A DNA stretch of 64,000 nucleotides from Zygaena filipendulae (GCA_907165275.2 OU015655.1:9312501-9376500), one strand, 5' to 3'. Positions 1 through 11,967 are shown, numbered from the stretch's first letter. Numbers and translations: made by a program. The notes: a model not told the origin generated them from the sequence alone.

Positions 1-148
1 TCGCACGTTTTTGGCCGTAGCCCAAAATTTGGTTCGTTCTCTATATAAGAGAGTACACACTACTTTTTGCACACTTTTGGGTGGTTTTATTTTGCTCAGG
101 GACCGACGGATATACATTATACATTATAAGTATTTATCAGCTACCTAC

Positions 149-3100
149 CTTCAAATGCCTTAACTCTTCTTCCAACTGAGTAACTCTTTCCCTCAGCTTC
201 TCCCTGGCACCGCTCAAGTTGGCGACTTCCTCTCTAAGTATTTCCTGTTCGCCAGTTAGCTCATCTAGTTTCACTATCAAATCATCCTTGACCACGTTCA
301 GCGCGTTCCTAAAGATTTTTTTAATAATAACATTTCACATTACACATCAAATGGATAAAATTTAACATACATGGTATACACTAAAGATACATAATATAAT
401 TTAAGACACTATAACTGCAACCCGCGTGGGAACTCGTAGTTCCGGGAACAAATGCATCCATTACATGACCTTAACTGTTTCTCGACATCATATTTCCATG
501 AAATAAAGCGTAAGCCTAATCTAAAAGTAGTTTTCGAGATTTGCGTCAACAGACAGACACACAGACAAATTAAAATTAGTTTTTTTGTTTTTTGTTCTCT
601 CTCGATTTTTGGTAAATATTTTCAACGAGCAGCTATGCAGATTGCACATTCTAATATTTCATTATATGTATAAATAAAAGATATTTTAATAAACTATAGA
701 TAAATAAATAAACACGCTCAGATTGGGAAGCGGAACCTTGTGTTCATGACACGAAGTTCTCTTCCACTGGGAATCGAACCAGGAACCTCTTGATTAGTGG
801 GAAGGCATGGTAGGCATTTTAGGAAACTATTTCATTTAGTCAAGAATTGGGAAAAAAAATTTTTTTAAATCTATCTTATTAAGTACAATTAAAAGTGTTT
901 TTGAATTCACCAAATAATGGAAAAGTTCTCCGAACCTTCGCTGTTACAATGTCATTTTTTACTAGATGTTTGTACCTATTCATAACATAAAGGCACACAT
1001 TCATTATATAATCAGGAAAACAAAAATATTAAGTAAACAAGTTTTGTAACGGTTGTTAAATTTTCAAGGAAAAAGGTCTTATACAATATACGTGTATATA
1101 TTATACATCATACATCCTACAGTAGTTTAACTTACTTTGTGGCCAAAAGTTCGTTGTTTTCCAATATAAGATTCTCGACCTCCTTGCCCATACCTGTTAA
1201 CAAAGTGTTTGCAAATGTAGTACAATATTAAGATTGCATGTCTAACTATTAAGATATAAGTACCTATAGCACCTTGGTAATACAAAATTGAATATTAACA
1301 TGCAATATTCAATGTTAACATATTGTGACTAAGGCTGAACTTATTTATTCAACTCATTCATTTATACCTACAAAGAAACGGTGGCTCATATTCGAATTTT
1401 ATATAGTTACCTAACTAACTGTCCCGCGCGGTTTCACCCGGAATTGTTCCACACAAACTTTGCGACCCCTATTCACCCCCTTAGGGGTTGAGTTTTAAAA
1501 TATCCTTTCTTAGTGGACATCTACGTCACTTATGGAATATTTGTGCAAAACTCCATGGTTCTACTAGGGGTTTCAGCTATGCGTTGATCGATCAGTCAGT
1601 TTCTGCTTTTATATATACCTATAGATAATATCAATAACCAACTATTACAAAACAGCTATCAATTTACATAGTATTGTTACCAAATTATCTTAATTCAAAA
1701 AATCTAGTTCATAATTTCAATTCTTTTTTTAAGAATTAATAAAGCTGTAGGAGGAGCACGAATTTTTTCGCTCTCGTCTAGTCGATATCGTCGTAATGTC
1801 AAAGCGTTTTTTTGTATGGAAAATGAACAACACTGGATAGGTGGCGCTGTTCATTTTCCATACAAAAAAAATGCTCGATATCGACTAGACGAGATCGAAA
1901 AAATTCGTGCTCCCCCTACTGACCAGTGGTCATGCTGTGTGAACAAAATGCGCGCGTGATCTTTATCTTTTGTGCAATACCGGCCACTTTTACAATTTCA
2001 AACCAACACACATAATTGGGAGATTTGATTCTAACTAGAGTAGAAAAATATTGAGTAACATTAATGTTATTTAAACGTTTACTTACCGAAGTAATTATCG
2101 TTAACTGCACGACGCCGGCGTAACATTTTTTTTTTGTTAGAATGCATGAAAATAGAATGAACAACATTATTAGTAATTTAATAGATATTATTACGTACGA
2201 GTGTTAAGTATAAAGTGCGATTGTTATAATATAAAACGATATATATGTATAATATAATATGTGAATACGAGAAGAGACAGAACAAATACTCATGTTTGAT
2301 GGGCATTGGGCATCTCACTTGAATAGCTAGTAAATAATATAAGCCTGAAGGAAAATTAAAAGCTATTTAATTGCAAATAGGTATTAAATTAAAACTTATA
2401 AAGTAAATTATGATACTTCGGTTTAAAATAAACATAGATGTTGTAAAAGACGCGATATTATATTTATAAAGTCCTAAACGTGTTCTATAGTTTTTATTTA
2501 CACCTAATAGACCATTAACCATTGATGTATAAAATATTTTTTCCTTTTTAATCAAACTATTTAGGCCAATGTACGAATAAGTATATTTTATGAAGCAACG
2601 AATGTGTATAAATTCATATAGCCTGAACCTTTACGGAACTGTGAATATTTTGTTTCGCGTAATAAGTACTTATAGCACTTACCCGATGATGCGTATTCGC
2701 CGGGATGCACCCAACTTCCTGCGATTATAAACAATACGATATGTTTACGATGAGCTTGTATGCCGACACCTTTTGATACTTTATCGGAGGTGCTCGCGGC
2801 ATAATTACCCAGCATAATAACATTAGTGGATTTTCCTTATTATACATTAAACTACCGCTAAATAAAGATCATTAAAAGGTATTAATTTAAAATTGCTTGT
2901 AGAACCCTTTTATGTATAAAATGTATTTATTGTAGGTACATGTTGATGATATTATTACGACTAAAGAACTAGGTAAATGTTAATGATATTATTATGACTA
3001 AAGAAACACAAACCAAACAACGTTTCACGCAAAATTAACAAGCGCAAAAAACATTTGTAACAAAAATACAACTCCGTTAACAAACTAAAAAATTAATACA

Positions 3101-6100
3101 ATAATTATTTTCGATTCATTACCTGTGATATCAGCACCATCGTCCCCTTCAGCGATGCTGGGGTCATTATCATTGAAAGCGAGTTCTTGATATAGGGTGT
3201 TCCCACTTCTTTTCTCGCTTTTCGTTTGCGACCTCCCTGTGTTAGCGTTCGTGTTGGTTGGGGCCACAGGTGATGTAGCCTAGTGAGAAACAAGAAAATT
3301 TTTGTGACATTAGTTATTTTGAATGCTGATTGAGGTGTGAGAAAAAATATTTCAAGTATATCAAAGGTTATTTCCAACGACTTATACATCATGTAATGTC
3401 TGTGTGGGGTGTGGTCAATAATATTACATAACTAGTTGAGCTCCGCGGTTTCACCCGCGTTAATTTCAGAGTTCCCGCGGGAATTTCGGGATAAAAAGTA
3501 CCCTACTTGTTAATCTGATGTATAAGCTATATTATTGTAAAAATTCATTTAAATCCATTCAGTAGTTTTTGCGTGAAAGAGTAACATCCATCCATCCATA
3601 CATACTTACAAACTTTCGCGTTTATAATATTAGTAGGATATAAGTATTAAAGGGTGCGGTACAAAAGAGTCAGTAGGTACCTGAAAAGATGTGAGATGCA
3701 ATAATGGCCATATTATAATAAAATATGACGCGACCAACTGTTTTTTTAATTTTCAAAATAGAAGCAGGATGTCGTCAAACTGACATATTGTGTCGAAATT
3801 ATTATGTCAACAAAAGTATTTAATTGGATAAAATGAAATGTTCCCCAATTACTAACAGGGCTTTAAGGATAATTCTGTTGATAGTTTTATTTCTAGGGAT
3901 GTGCGAGCAATCGTTCTGTATAAAATGCTATCAGTGCTCTTCGACGTATGATCATGATTGTTTCTCATACAATTTGAACAATAAATATTTACTAGGGTGT
4001 AAGAATAGCAGTAAATCGAGAGACGATTTATCGCCAGTGTGCCGGTCAATATCGCAAGTACAATTCTTTACAGCGGATCAAGACGTGACAATAATTCGAG
4101 AATGTGCCTATATATACGTGGCGCCTTTACAATGCACAAATTCGAAGTTCAGCAACCTACATTACTCACAATCGTGCGAATGTAATAAAGACGGATGCAA
4201 CACAAGTACAAGCCTCACATACTGTTGGAGGTTGGCGGTTATTATTGTGTTTGTAAACTGTTTTAACACTCGGTACTTATGTTAGTATTGCGTGCATTGT
4301 AAAAATAAGTTTTAGCATTATGTAATTAATAATAAATAGCAGTAATAAAGTCTTATATAAAACCCAAGATTATTATTGAAATTTTATTAAAAATCAATTA
4401 TTATTTCTATGATATCCACAGGGCTCTGTTTTAAGTCTAGATAAAGCTTGTACTAACTTGACTCTGCTGAGTAATGGCATCTGTTTGGTGAGCTCGCTCC
4501 ATGGTTCTCACGGCCGCTAACTCGGAACCGATGGTAGGTGATGGCGGGGATGATGACAAACTGACGGGACTGCCAGGGATGCTATCGGACTGGTCCACCA
4601 CGTGCACAGAGCCTTCTAACGATGAGAATCCAAAGGAGATTGGGCCTAGTGATAAATTTTAAACAAATGAGTTAATATGATTTGTTCCTGTTTCGCCTCA
4701 AGTTTTCGTCCCACATAAACATCATGTTATTTGAGCTTTTAGATTTAGTAAAAAGTGATTTAGATTTAGAAGTAGTGATGGGCCGAGTACTAGATTTACC
4801 GAGTAACCGAGTACCGAGTATTATTCGGTTTTACTTTACGGAGTACCGAGTTCTCGGCCGAGTAACTCGGTTCAGTGTTTACGAAGTTTACCAGCTTAAT
4901 GGCGTGAAAACAAGTTTGTACACACGCCAGCCAACAAGAAACGGTAGTGGACAGTCATTCAATAAATATTACAGGTATTTTATAAATGCAATACTGTTCC
5001 AATGTTTCAACATTTGGTCTGATTATAAAATTAAATTCGATGACGAGTTAGCAAATTTCAGACTTTTTGTTTTCTTCTTAAGATTGATACGTTTTTAAAA
5101 TAATAAATGGGATTAACTACTTTTTAATTTAGTTTTCACTATGACATTAACCTAACACTTTATTTAAAACGAGTACTCTGCAGTTGAATCGAGTTATTCG
5201 GTCGAGTACGAGTATTAAAAAAAAAAACACCGAATACACCGAATACCGAGTAGTAACCGAGTACTCGGCGCATCTCTAGTAAAAATGGATTCTTATAATA
5301 TGAGATAGATTAAGGCAGCAAGTTTTACACTTAAACATTGATGAAAAAAAAATTGCATGTCTTTATCAATGACCTCAAAGTTAAAATTATTTACGACTAG
5401 CTGTGCCCCGCGGTTTCACCCGCTATAATTACGGAGTTTCCGCGGGAATTCAGGGATAAAAAGTACCCTATGTCCTTCTCTGTACCTCTGAAAACGTGCA
5501 TGCCAAATTTCATCCAAATCCGTTCAGCCGTTTTTGCGTGATTGAGTAACAAACATCCAAACATCCACACTTTCACATTTATAATATTAGTAGGATTTAT
5601 TGTAATTTTTGCTGGTTCATAACGCATAGCACACTACAAAATATTTGTAAATCTTAAACCCTAGATTTAATAGGCATAGTCATGGAAATTCAAATGTGGT
5701 GGAAATTGCTTACTACATTTCCGGCACAAATACAATAACGCGTTACTCACGCACACGATTGATTTTGTACTACAATTTCATACTGAATTTTGAATGAAAG
5801 CTCTATGTGTGCGAACTCACCGCTCGACCTCACAGCGGGATTAAGACCGAGCCTACCGCGAACCTCGTTTCGGTCGCTTGTAGTGCTCAGCAGCAACTTT
5901 GTTCGCTCCATATAATCCATATGAGTCTTGAAGAGCTCTGTGTAGCGCTCGTGAAGCTTTGAATACTCCTAATAAAAAAATACAAAATAAACTTTAATGC
6001 TTGTGCTGTCGATGTTGGATGCTCAATTATGATTTTAAAGCACCCTAGTCAGGTTAGGCCAGGTTCGAAGGCAGTTGCTGTTGCGATGAGCAAAAACCAG

Positions 6101-8756
6101 ATGGTACAAGTACCCAGACATAATATTATCTTTGAAATCTAATGTCTTGTACTTGACAAACGCTCTTTTGCCTGTTTATAATGTGGTTATTATTGAGTGC
6201 TGGCGCAGGAGTCAACACAAGAACCTAATTTGGTTGTAAATGTAATGATTTTTGTGGTAATGTCTGAACTGGTAAACAATCACTTAGAAACCACACCATT
6301 TGAGTAAACACACCAGTGTTTATGTCAAACACTGGTAGCTTCACAGATACCTCCTAATTTCTTTCTGAACCAAAATTGGGAAAAACATTGCAATATTTTT
6401 TATTAAAAATTTATAAGACAATAAGATTTGAGATAAGACATTTTGTACCATGATGTGCATAAAGTTTAAATAAATAAATAAATAAATAAATAATAAACTT
6501 TATCATAATATTCTCTCGACTAGATAATGCTTGGACATTATCACACAGCACCACCATCCAAACTAAGCAGTTTCAACCCAATGAGTACCAGACAACTGAT
6601 ATATTAAATATTTTACTTTTAGATTAAATGATAGATATTAAGCATTCTCAACACTAGGAGATATCATGCCTATAGCATGTGACCTGAAGGTAATGGCTGT
6701 TTTTGTACAAAAACATGGCGTTGAAAGGGTTAATATGATGTAAATATTACACACCAATGTTCATTAATGTTAAACCCGAGAGGAGGATCAAACCCGTGAC
6801 ACCAGGTGTAGCAATCAGTTATCTTATTGCTACACCAACTGTGTCAACATTAGCGGAGTTACTGTGGCAAAAAAGACTAGGTATACATAGCAAATTACCA
6901 ACCTTTTTGAGTTCATTTTCTCTTTCTTCAAGTCTGCTTGTGTGGTCCAGGGAGTTCTTATGCTTTAACTCTAGCATCCTAACAATACTGTCAAGTGCTT
7001 CCAGCCGGCCCATCATCTCCTTCCTCTCACCTTCAAAGTGGTCTTCAGCTTCCAACAGCTAAACACCAGCAATAACATTTTATTCCAAATTTTACAAGAA
7101 CATTATTTCAAACCCTTTAACTAGAATAGCTTCAATGCTATAGCCAAGGTAAAGTGAATGAATTGAATTAAATAATATAATATTTTTGGGACTTATTTGC
7201 ACACCAGTTTTACTGTTCTTGTTGACGAAACTATCCCCCCGCCCCCCCGGACCGCGCCTGGTAATTCAATAAATGTATCTATTTTTTGCATAACATTGCT
7301 CGTATGTACTTTGCTAAATCTGAGTTTCAAGTAAGAAATGGCAATATTGGAACTGTATGATATTTTTGGTTCAATATTAATCTGTCACCAATAAATAGGG
7401 CACCAATTAAAAGTTTAGCAACATAATAAATTGGTAGTTACTAAGTGAGCAATTTTTCATTTTTGTATGGCAATAAAAAATTATATAGATACAATGTTTA
7501 TATGGCAATTTAATATAAAATATGTGTGTGTGTGTGTATCAACATGTTTACAAGTAAAAAGTTAACTGGACGCAGATAAACAATAACATGTTAACCCACA
7601 ATATTAAGTTATTGATTCAGAACGCTTTATTGAGCGTTATAAAACGTATTATGTGTTTACTTTATTACATTGTTTAAATACCAACAAAATTTTAAACATA
7701 AAAAAATATTGAAACAAAATGACGCTATGATTTTAAAACACGATTTACTCAAAATTTCTCCAATGTGGGTTAACACACTATTGCTTATCTATGTCCAACT
7801 TATTGTAATAAATTCACTCTAGTTAGACATTCCTCATAACAATGGTATATAATTATCTATATAATTAGTAATTACTACTATTTAAAATTAATAATTACTA
7901 TAGCCAAAAAATAATGACATTAAAATCCCTAACAGACATTCAAATAATTATGTGTAGTTTTAAGTGTATAGGTATAATTACTTAATATAATTCCCTAAAT
8001 ATGTTTTTGATCAATACAATAAATAAAGGGTAAAAAGTTAGTTCATATAGGTACAATATTAACATTAACATTTATTGCACCGATAAATCTAAAGCTGTTA
8101 ATAATATTCAGAGGCAACAGTTAAATGTATTTATTTTATTGTAATGAGTTAATAATTTGTTGATTTAAATCACATTATCCATTAAAATTAGATTCTAGTG
8201 AATTTAAAGATGGAATCCAATTAGATTTTAAACCAAATTTATTTCAAACATGAGTTTAAGAATTTTAATACTTACACAATAAAACAAAACATTACTTAAG
8301 TATATTTACATAAGTTGATTATGTGAAACAGAACAAACAATATAGGTACCTACATCAACTGTATCAAGGAATGTTTCTGATTGTGAACAAATCACGAGTA
8401 AATTCAAATCCACTCACCTTCTGTTCTGCATGTTTTCTAGCTGCTTTTTCACGCTCATATTGGGTTACGAGCTGTTCATTGTCTTCTCGCAATAATTCCA
8501 ATTCCACTTCATGTTCCTGGTTAGTTTGATATGCTGAATCTAAGCACTCTAACACATTAACGAGCAACGGCATCAGTGCTTTGACCACGTCTTCGTCGTA
8601 GCGTGCGATCATTCGCTCAAACTCCTGATAAATGCTGCCCGCCAGCGATTGCACCTTCTCCGACATTACTACGTGCGAATCTTCGTGCGTGCCGTAAATC
8701 GTCTCGGTCGTGACGTAGCCACTACTAGAACTATCCTCGAAATTCATGATTGGCAT
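149..8756 (-). CDS. syd: Sunday driver / JIP3-JIP4 scaffold, N-terminal 414 codons (partial)
   Basis: The gene encodes a JNK-interacting scaffold that links kinesin-1 and dynein to cargo. Eight coding exons on the minus strand join in frame: 8756-8418, 7058-6903, 5968-5821, 4645-4458, 3279-3123, 2718-2683, 1193-1136 and 308-149. Each intron begins GT and ends AG and all phases agree. The start is the ATG at 8756; the codon before it is TTG. Residues about 25-165 form the RH1 coiled coil, with the family-typical stretches [13 protein letters not shown] and [18 protein letters not shown]. Residues about 216-330 are a Ser/Pro-rich linker. Residues about 342-410 are the second leucine zipper, beginning [17 protein letters not shown]. 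The sixth exon is only 36 nt. The C-terminal WD40-like half lies beyond the left edge. The gene runs divergently from wurst. Assignment rests on recognised family sequence and is very secure. Confidence 0.95.
690..800 (-). repeat. tRNA-derived SINE fragment, 5' truncated
   Basis: On the minus strand a polymerase III B-box-like GGTTCGATTCC (plus-strand complement near 766-779) is followed by a short body and an (ATTT)n-like tail. No A box is visible upstream, so the copy looks 5' truncated. Confidence 0.55.
1415..1624 (-). repeat. Helitron-like short repeat, diverged
   Basis: It has the family GC-rich end CTAACTGTCCCGCGCGGTTT, then the 'accccttaggggttga' segment shared with the copies near 20.7 and 53 kb. 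The terminal CTAG is CTAA here, still matching the CTRR rule. Confidence 0.6.
1747..1919. repeat. Long hairpin (foldback MITE)
   Basis: The left arm starts GTAGGAGGAGCACGAATTTT and the right arm ends AAAATTCGTGCTCCCCCTAC. Inside, the arms also pair through 'tctagtcgatatcg' and 'tgtatggaaaatgaac'. The arms are roughly 75 bases with a short loop. No reading frame and no clear target duplication are seen. Confidence 0.8.
3432..3638 (-). repeat. Helitron-like short repeat (TC...CTAG)
   Basis: On the minus strand it begins TCCTACTAATATTATAAA and ends ...GGTGAAACCGCGGAGCTCAACTAG, flanked by A and T. This is the end pattern of Helitrons; the same family recurs many times in the window and resembles lepidopteran Lep1-type elements. 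Confidence 0.7.
3833..4285 (+). CDS. Ly6/uPAR (LU) domain small secreted or GPI-anchored protein
   Basis: A 150-residue single-exon reading frame on the plus strand lies in the syd intron between 3279 and 4458. A TTG nine bases upstream is in frame, but the ATG at 3833 is the plausible start. Residues about 11-30 form a hydrophobic signal peptide ending near SFC. The mature part has the cysteine layout of the LU fold: CYQC near its start, spaced cysteines, then [10 protein letters not shown], the diagnostic C-C-x-x-x-x-C-N end. A hydrophobic C-terminus (about 133-147) suggests a GPI-attachment signal or membrane tail. Insect relatives include sleepless/quiver, crooked and boudin; which one this is cannot be said. 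Two AATAAA signals follow at 4331 and 4344. Nesting in an antisense host intron and the lack of introns are notable, since many insect LU genes have them. Confidence 0.85.
   Translation: MKCSPITNRALRIILLIVLFLGMCEQSFCIKCYQCSSTYDHDCFSYNLNNKYLLGCKNSSKSRDDLSPVCRSISQVQFFTADQDVTIIRECAYIYVAPLQCTNSKFSNLHYSQSCECNKDGCNTSTSLTYCWRLAVIIVFVNCFNTRYLC
4331..4349 (+). promoter_or_regulatory. Two polyadenylation signals of the LU-domain gene
   Basis: AATAAA occurs at 4331-4336 and again at 4344-4349, about 50-65 bases after the stop codon at 4285. This fits a short 3' UTR for the nested gene. Confidence 0.65.
4773..5278. mobile_element. Non-autonomous TIR element built of CCGAGTA units
   Basis: The ends are imperfect inverted repeats, TAGTGATGGGCCGAGTAC and GTACTCGGCGCATCTCTA. 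Inside, the heptamer CCGAGTA and its complement recur near both ends. The TIR start resembles hAT elements, but no 8-bp target duplication is visible. A 138-codon frame across it starts with a non-ATG codon and is not a gene. Confidence 0.6.
5397..5595 (-). repeat. Helitron-like short repeat (TC...CTAG)
   Basis: On the plus strand it runs from CTAGCTGTGCCCCGCGGTTT to ATAATATTAGTAGGA. It is the same family and orientation as the 3.4 kb copy and nearly identical to the opposite-strand copy at 59.3 kb. Confidence 0.75.
6735..6855 (-). repeat. tRNA-like SINE fragment
   Basis: The minus strand shows a B-box-like GGTTTGATCC preceded by an A-box-like GGTGTAGCAATAAG at suitable spacing. It lies in a syd intron. 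The short plus-strand reading frame here is not a gene. Confidence 0.4.
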
Positions 8757-9217
8757 CAATTACGAAAACCAACGGCCACTAGGAAATTAGTAAAAGACGG
8801 AAATTATTATCCTGCTCCTCGCAAGGACGTCTAGTGTATTTTACGCGAAAACATAATGTATGCAGAGGTTCTTATAATTTAAGAACGATGACGCGATCGA
8901 TTTTATTTTCAACAAACTAACATTTACAGAGTTTAATATAGTATTTAGATGAACGTAAATCAGAGAGAGATGAAACAGAAAAGACTTGCGTTTTAGACCA
9001 TTTCCTTTCATTACATATCGTGAAGTTGAAGCTATTAACTGTAGTAAGTACAAGTATTCCAATTTACACAGATCGAAGTTCGGACCAATTCGGGCGATTG
9101 ACTTGACGACTGACTCAGTTGACATTCATTCATATATTTTCAAAGATTAATTTATGGCAACACAAGATCTCCGTTCAGAAATCACACTCAAGTGCACCCA
9201 GGACATGGACTCCATGG

Positions 9218-9412
9218 TATGCTTCCAAATATACACGTCGTGTGTTGTGTCGCGACCTCGCGACTCGCGACAGAAGCATAAATCGTTAATTGGTTTCTTG
9301 TATGTTGTATTGTTTTGTGGCGCTTTCTACTGTGGTGCTTCTCTAACCATACTAAATGTATGAAACAGATATACTTCTGTCGCGACACAACACGACACTA
9401 CGCAAAAGTATG
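9218..9412. repeat. Foldback element with GTCGCGAC-rich arms
   Basis: The left arm (about 9218-9280) and right arm (about 9367-9412) are inverted copies sharing TATGCTTCTGTCGCGA / TCGCGACACAACACGA, with an insertion in the left arm. About 85 unrelated bases lie between. Confidence 0.65.
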
Positions 9413-9424
9413 TTTCCGCCTTAA

Positions 9425-9790
9425 TAGGGTACTTGCATGAATTTTTTTTTCAGTCTATTTAAAGATATATGGCCTACTTAAACAAAGTAAAAAAAAAGGA
9501 AAAAATAAATGCATAAATTAATAAAAGTTCCTACTTTAGACCTTACCACCGAAACGCGGAATGACGTCACTTGTTCAAAATTACGCCTTATTAATCTGTG
9601 ATAGAAATGTCACTGTCGTATTGACAGGGTCATGTGACACTGACAGACAGATAACTTCAATATCCAAAAGCGAAATTAATTGAACTGTGTCGATTTACTT
9701 CCAAAAGTTCCAGTAAAGAATCGAAATGCATGTTACCGATGCATCGATGCATTTTAAAGTAAAAATATAAAAAATAAAAATAAAATGTAA
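9425..9790 (+). mobile_element. CRE-bearing TIR element, copy 1 (3' truncated)
   Basis: It begins TAGGGTACTTGCATGA and matches copies at 13.4, 18.8 and 31.0 kb over about 330 bases, then diverges. The right TIR is missing. It keeps one TGACGTCA site. Confidence 0.75.
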
Positions 9791-9949
9791 AAAAAAAATA
9801 TTTCGGAGGGCTAGATGGCTAAATTTTAATTTCTAGTCCGTCTTGTAGATGAATAAAAAATATTAGACAAGTATTCTTTCTTTTTTTATGTAATCAAAAA
9901 AGAACGGGTATACATTGAGTTGAAATTCCGTGTGACATCACGACCAGGG

Positions 9950-10082
9950 GGGCTAAGATGCGCAACATGATAAAATTTTATCGAGCCATTTTATCGATTC
10001 TCGTCGACAAAGTCATACAATATGTCGACGAGAATCGATAAAATGGCTCGATAAAATTTTGTCGTCTTGCGCATCTTAGCCC
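9950..10082. repeat. Near-perfect hairpin, arms about 57 bases
   Basis: The arms read GGCTAAGATGCGCAA...GATTCTCGTCGAC and its complement, with a loop of about 15 bases (AAAGTCATACAATAT). They differ only in a few positions near GATAA/GACAA. Confidence 0.85.
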
Positions 10083-10691
10083 GGCAGGAGAGAAGGTAAT
10101 CACTATCACGTAAATTTTATGCTTATTTATGACGTCACGCGGCCCCCACTTCAAAACTGTAATGCGTTTTATCTAGGTACGCATATTTTCAATAATTTGT
10201 AAAAGCAAAAAATAAATTTCTATTATTTTTACTAGATCCAACTGACGACTAAATATAATTTTTATCTTTAGACTTCGTCATCATGCCCATTGCTGAACTA
10301 TAACTACTAAATATCCACAATAGGGAAATATGGCATCTGCTTCTTGAGTTTAAGCATGTATCTTGTATTTGAACCATGATCTGTGCGTGATAGATCGACT
10401 CGAATCAAAAAGAAAGAAAAGAAACTTCACGTAGTTTTGAGCCAGTTTATTGGATCATGGATGCTAAAATTTTTAAACTTTGATTAGGAAGTTTCTAAAA
10501 CAAAGTTTAGAAAGCAAAGTCTATTCTATTCTATTCTATTCTAGTCTATTCTGGTCGCTTACAATGAATGGTATTTATTTATTTATTTATTGCAGTTTGT
10601 GGTCACAGCTAGAGGTATAATTATAATATGTTTGGTAATAATATCATTGTTTTTTTGTTTTCCTTTTGTAATTTAAAAGTATAACAGTCGG

Positions 10692-10910
10692 TGCCGCAGC
10701 TAGAGAAACGTCTTCTCAGCGATGATATTGTGGATAGCATAGCACTGAAGAACGAGAAAAGACAATGGTTATATAACATTGTTATATTGCATTGTTATTC
10801 TAATGTACAGTTTGTTTTATGTTCAATGTTGTAGTAATGTTACGTGATGTGGACGTTTTATATAACAAAAGTTAAATAACATTTTACATAGTCTGTATGC
10901 ACCGATAACT
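10692..10910 (+). repeat. Dispersed repeat, copy A
   Basis: The segment GCCGCAGCTAGAGAAACG...ATTGTGGATAGCATAGCACTGAAGA matches 62376-62545 over roughly 170 bases with scattered changes and an indel. No terminal structure was identified. Confidence 0.7.
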
Positions 10911-11937
10911 TTAAGTTCCAATTTGTTGTTTTTAATGGCTCCACCATTTTGACGATGATTCTGCCAATGTCACAGTTTGAAAAGTCACGGCATAAGAATT
11001 GATTTGATTAACCGGCACCTACCTTTTTGTATGCGATAGGCGATGTTTTTTTTTTGTCCTGCACGTGAAATTCTGTAATGAGCATATATTAAGACAGTAA
11101 GCTACTCAGAACAATAACAGTTCTTCTGAGGTAAGCTATTAGGCGGTTAGTAGGCTACAAACTTTAAGTTGCGACTTCCGACAGATATTTTTTCTTCTTT
11201 CTCTTTTTAGCTATGGTAAAAGGCTCCTTACATAGTTGCACTGTTTGTGCACATGTCAGTTAGAGAAAACTTTGGATGGTAACAAAGACTAAAGAATACG
11301 TATGATATAAATTTGTTAGGCTAGAATATTAATATGATCAGTAAACTTATTTTAATTCATATCCCTGTGATTTTTTTTAAGGTGGCACGCTCGCTTCGCT
11401 CGCTAGGCTCGCGCGACTTGTTCACCAGTGCAAATGTAACCTAACCAAGAATGTCGGGGTGCCCTACACCCTGGCTAAAGTTAAGATTACAATACGGTAG
11501 TATCTCTAAGTAGTTTGTGTTTACAAGTACTGGCTAGTTACAAGCATAGTGATTACCTTCTCTCTGGTCACTAGTAATGGTATTCCGAGGACCGTAGGCT
11601 AACATTTTTTATATAAAGTACATTTTCAAGTACCTAGATTTAAGTAGTGTCTAGTTTACTGTGTAACATTACCTGTGTAATTGACCTTAAAAAACAAGAT
11701 GTTTATGTGTCTTAACTCATAAGCAATAAAATATTAAGACATGAATATCATAATATTACATTTTCCATTTCCTCAAAATAGAGGCCGTGAACATAAACAA
11801 AAATACTAATAATTTATTTTCGTTTAAAAGTTATTGATTTGATGTGTATTAAAGTTCACGATGATTTTGTATTTTGAATAATTGGCGAAAACAATGAAAA
11901 ATAAATGCTCAAAAAAAAATATCGACCGTCGAAATCT

Positions 11938-11967
11938 TATCGATATTTTTAAATAATAATATCGATA
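11938..11967. promoter_or_regulatory. Paired DRE motifs upstream of wurst
   Basis: Two exact copies of the palindrome TATCGATA lie at 11938-11945 and 11960-11967, about 370-400 bases upstream of the wurst start. In flies TATCGATA binds DREF and marks housekeeping promoters. Function here is inferred. Confidence 0.5.

Larger units (their letters stand above)
309..8417 (-). other. Introns of syd (non-coding content)
   Basis: Apart from the nested LU gene, the syd introns hold repeats: Helitron-like units at about 1415-1624, 3432-3638 and 5397-5595, a long hairpin at 1747-1919, SINE fragments near 690-800 and 6735-6855, a TIR element at 4773-5278, a short (AAAT)n run near 6468-6494 and a (GT)n run near 7520-7539. 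The interval 7059-8417 is plain AT-rich intron with nothing recognisable beyond the GT repeat. Bases 1-148 are also intron. Confidence 0.75.

Noticed and set aside
4682..5098. 138-codon plus-strand frame
   Set aside because: It starts at a non-ATG codon and runs through a TIR element rich in CCGAGTA repeats; no protein character.
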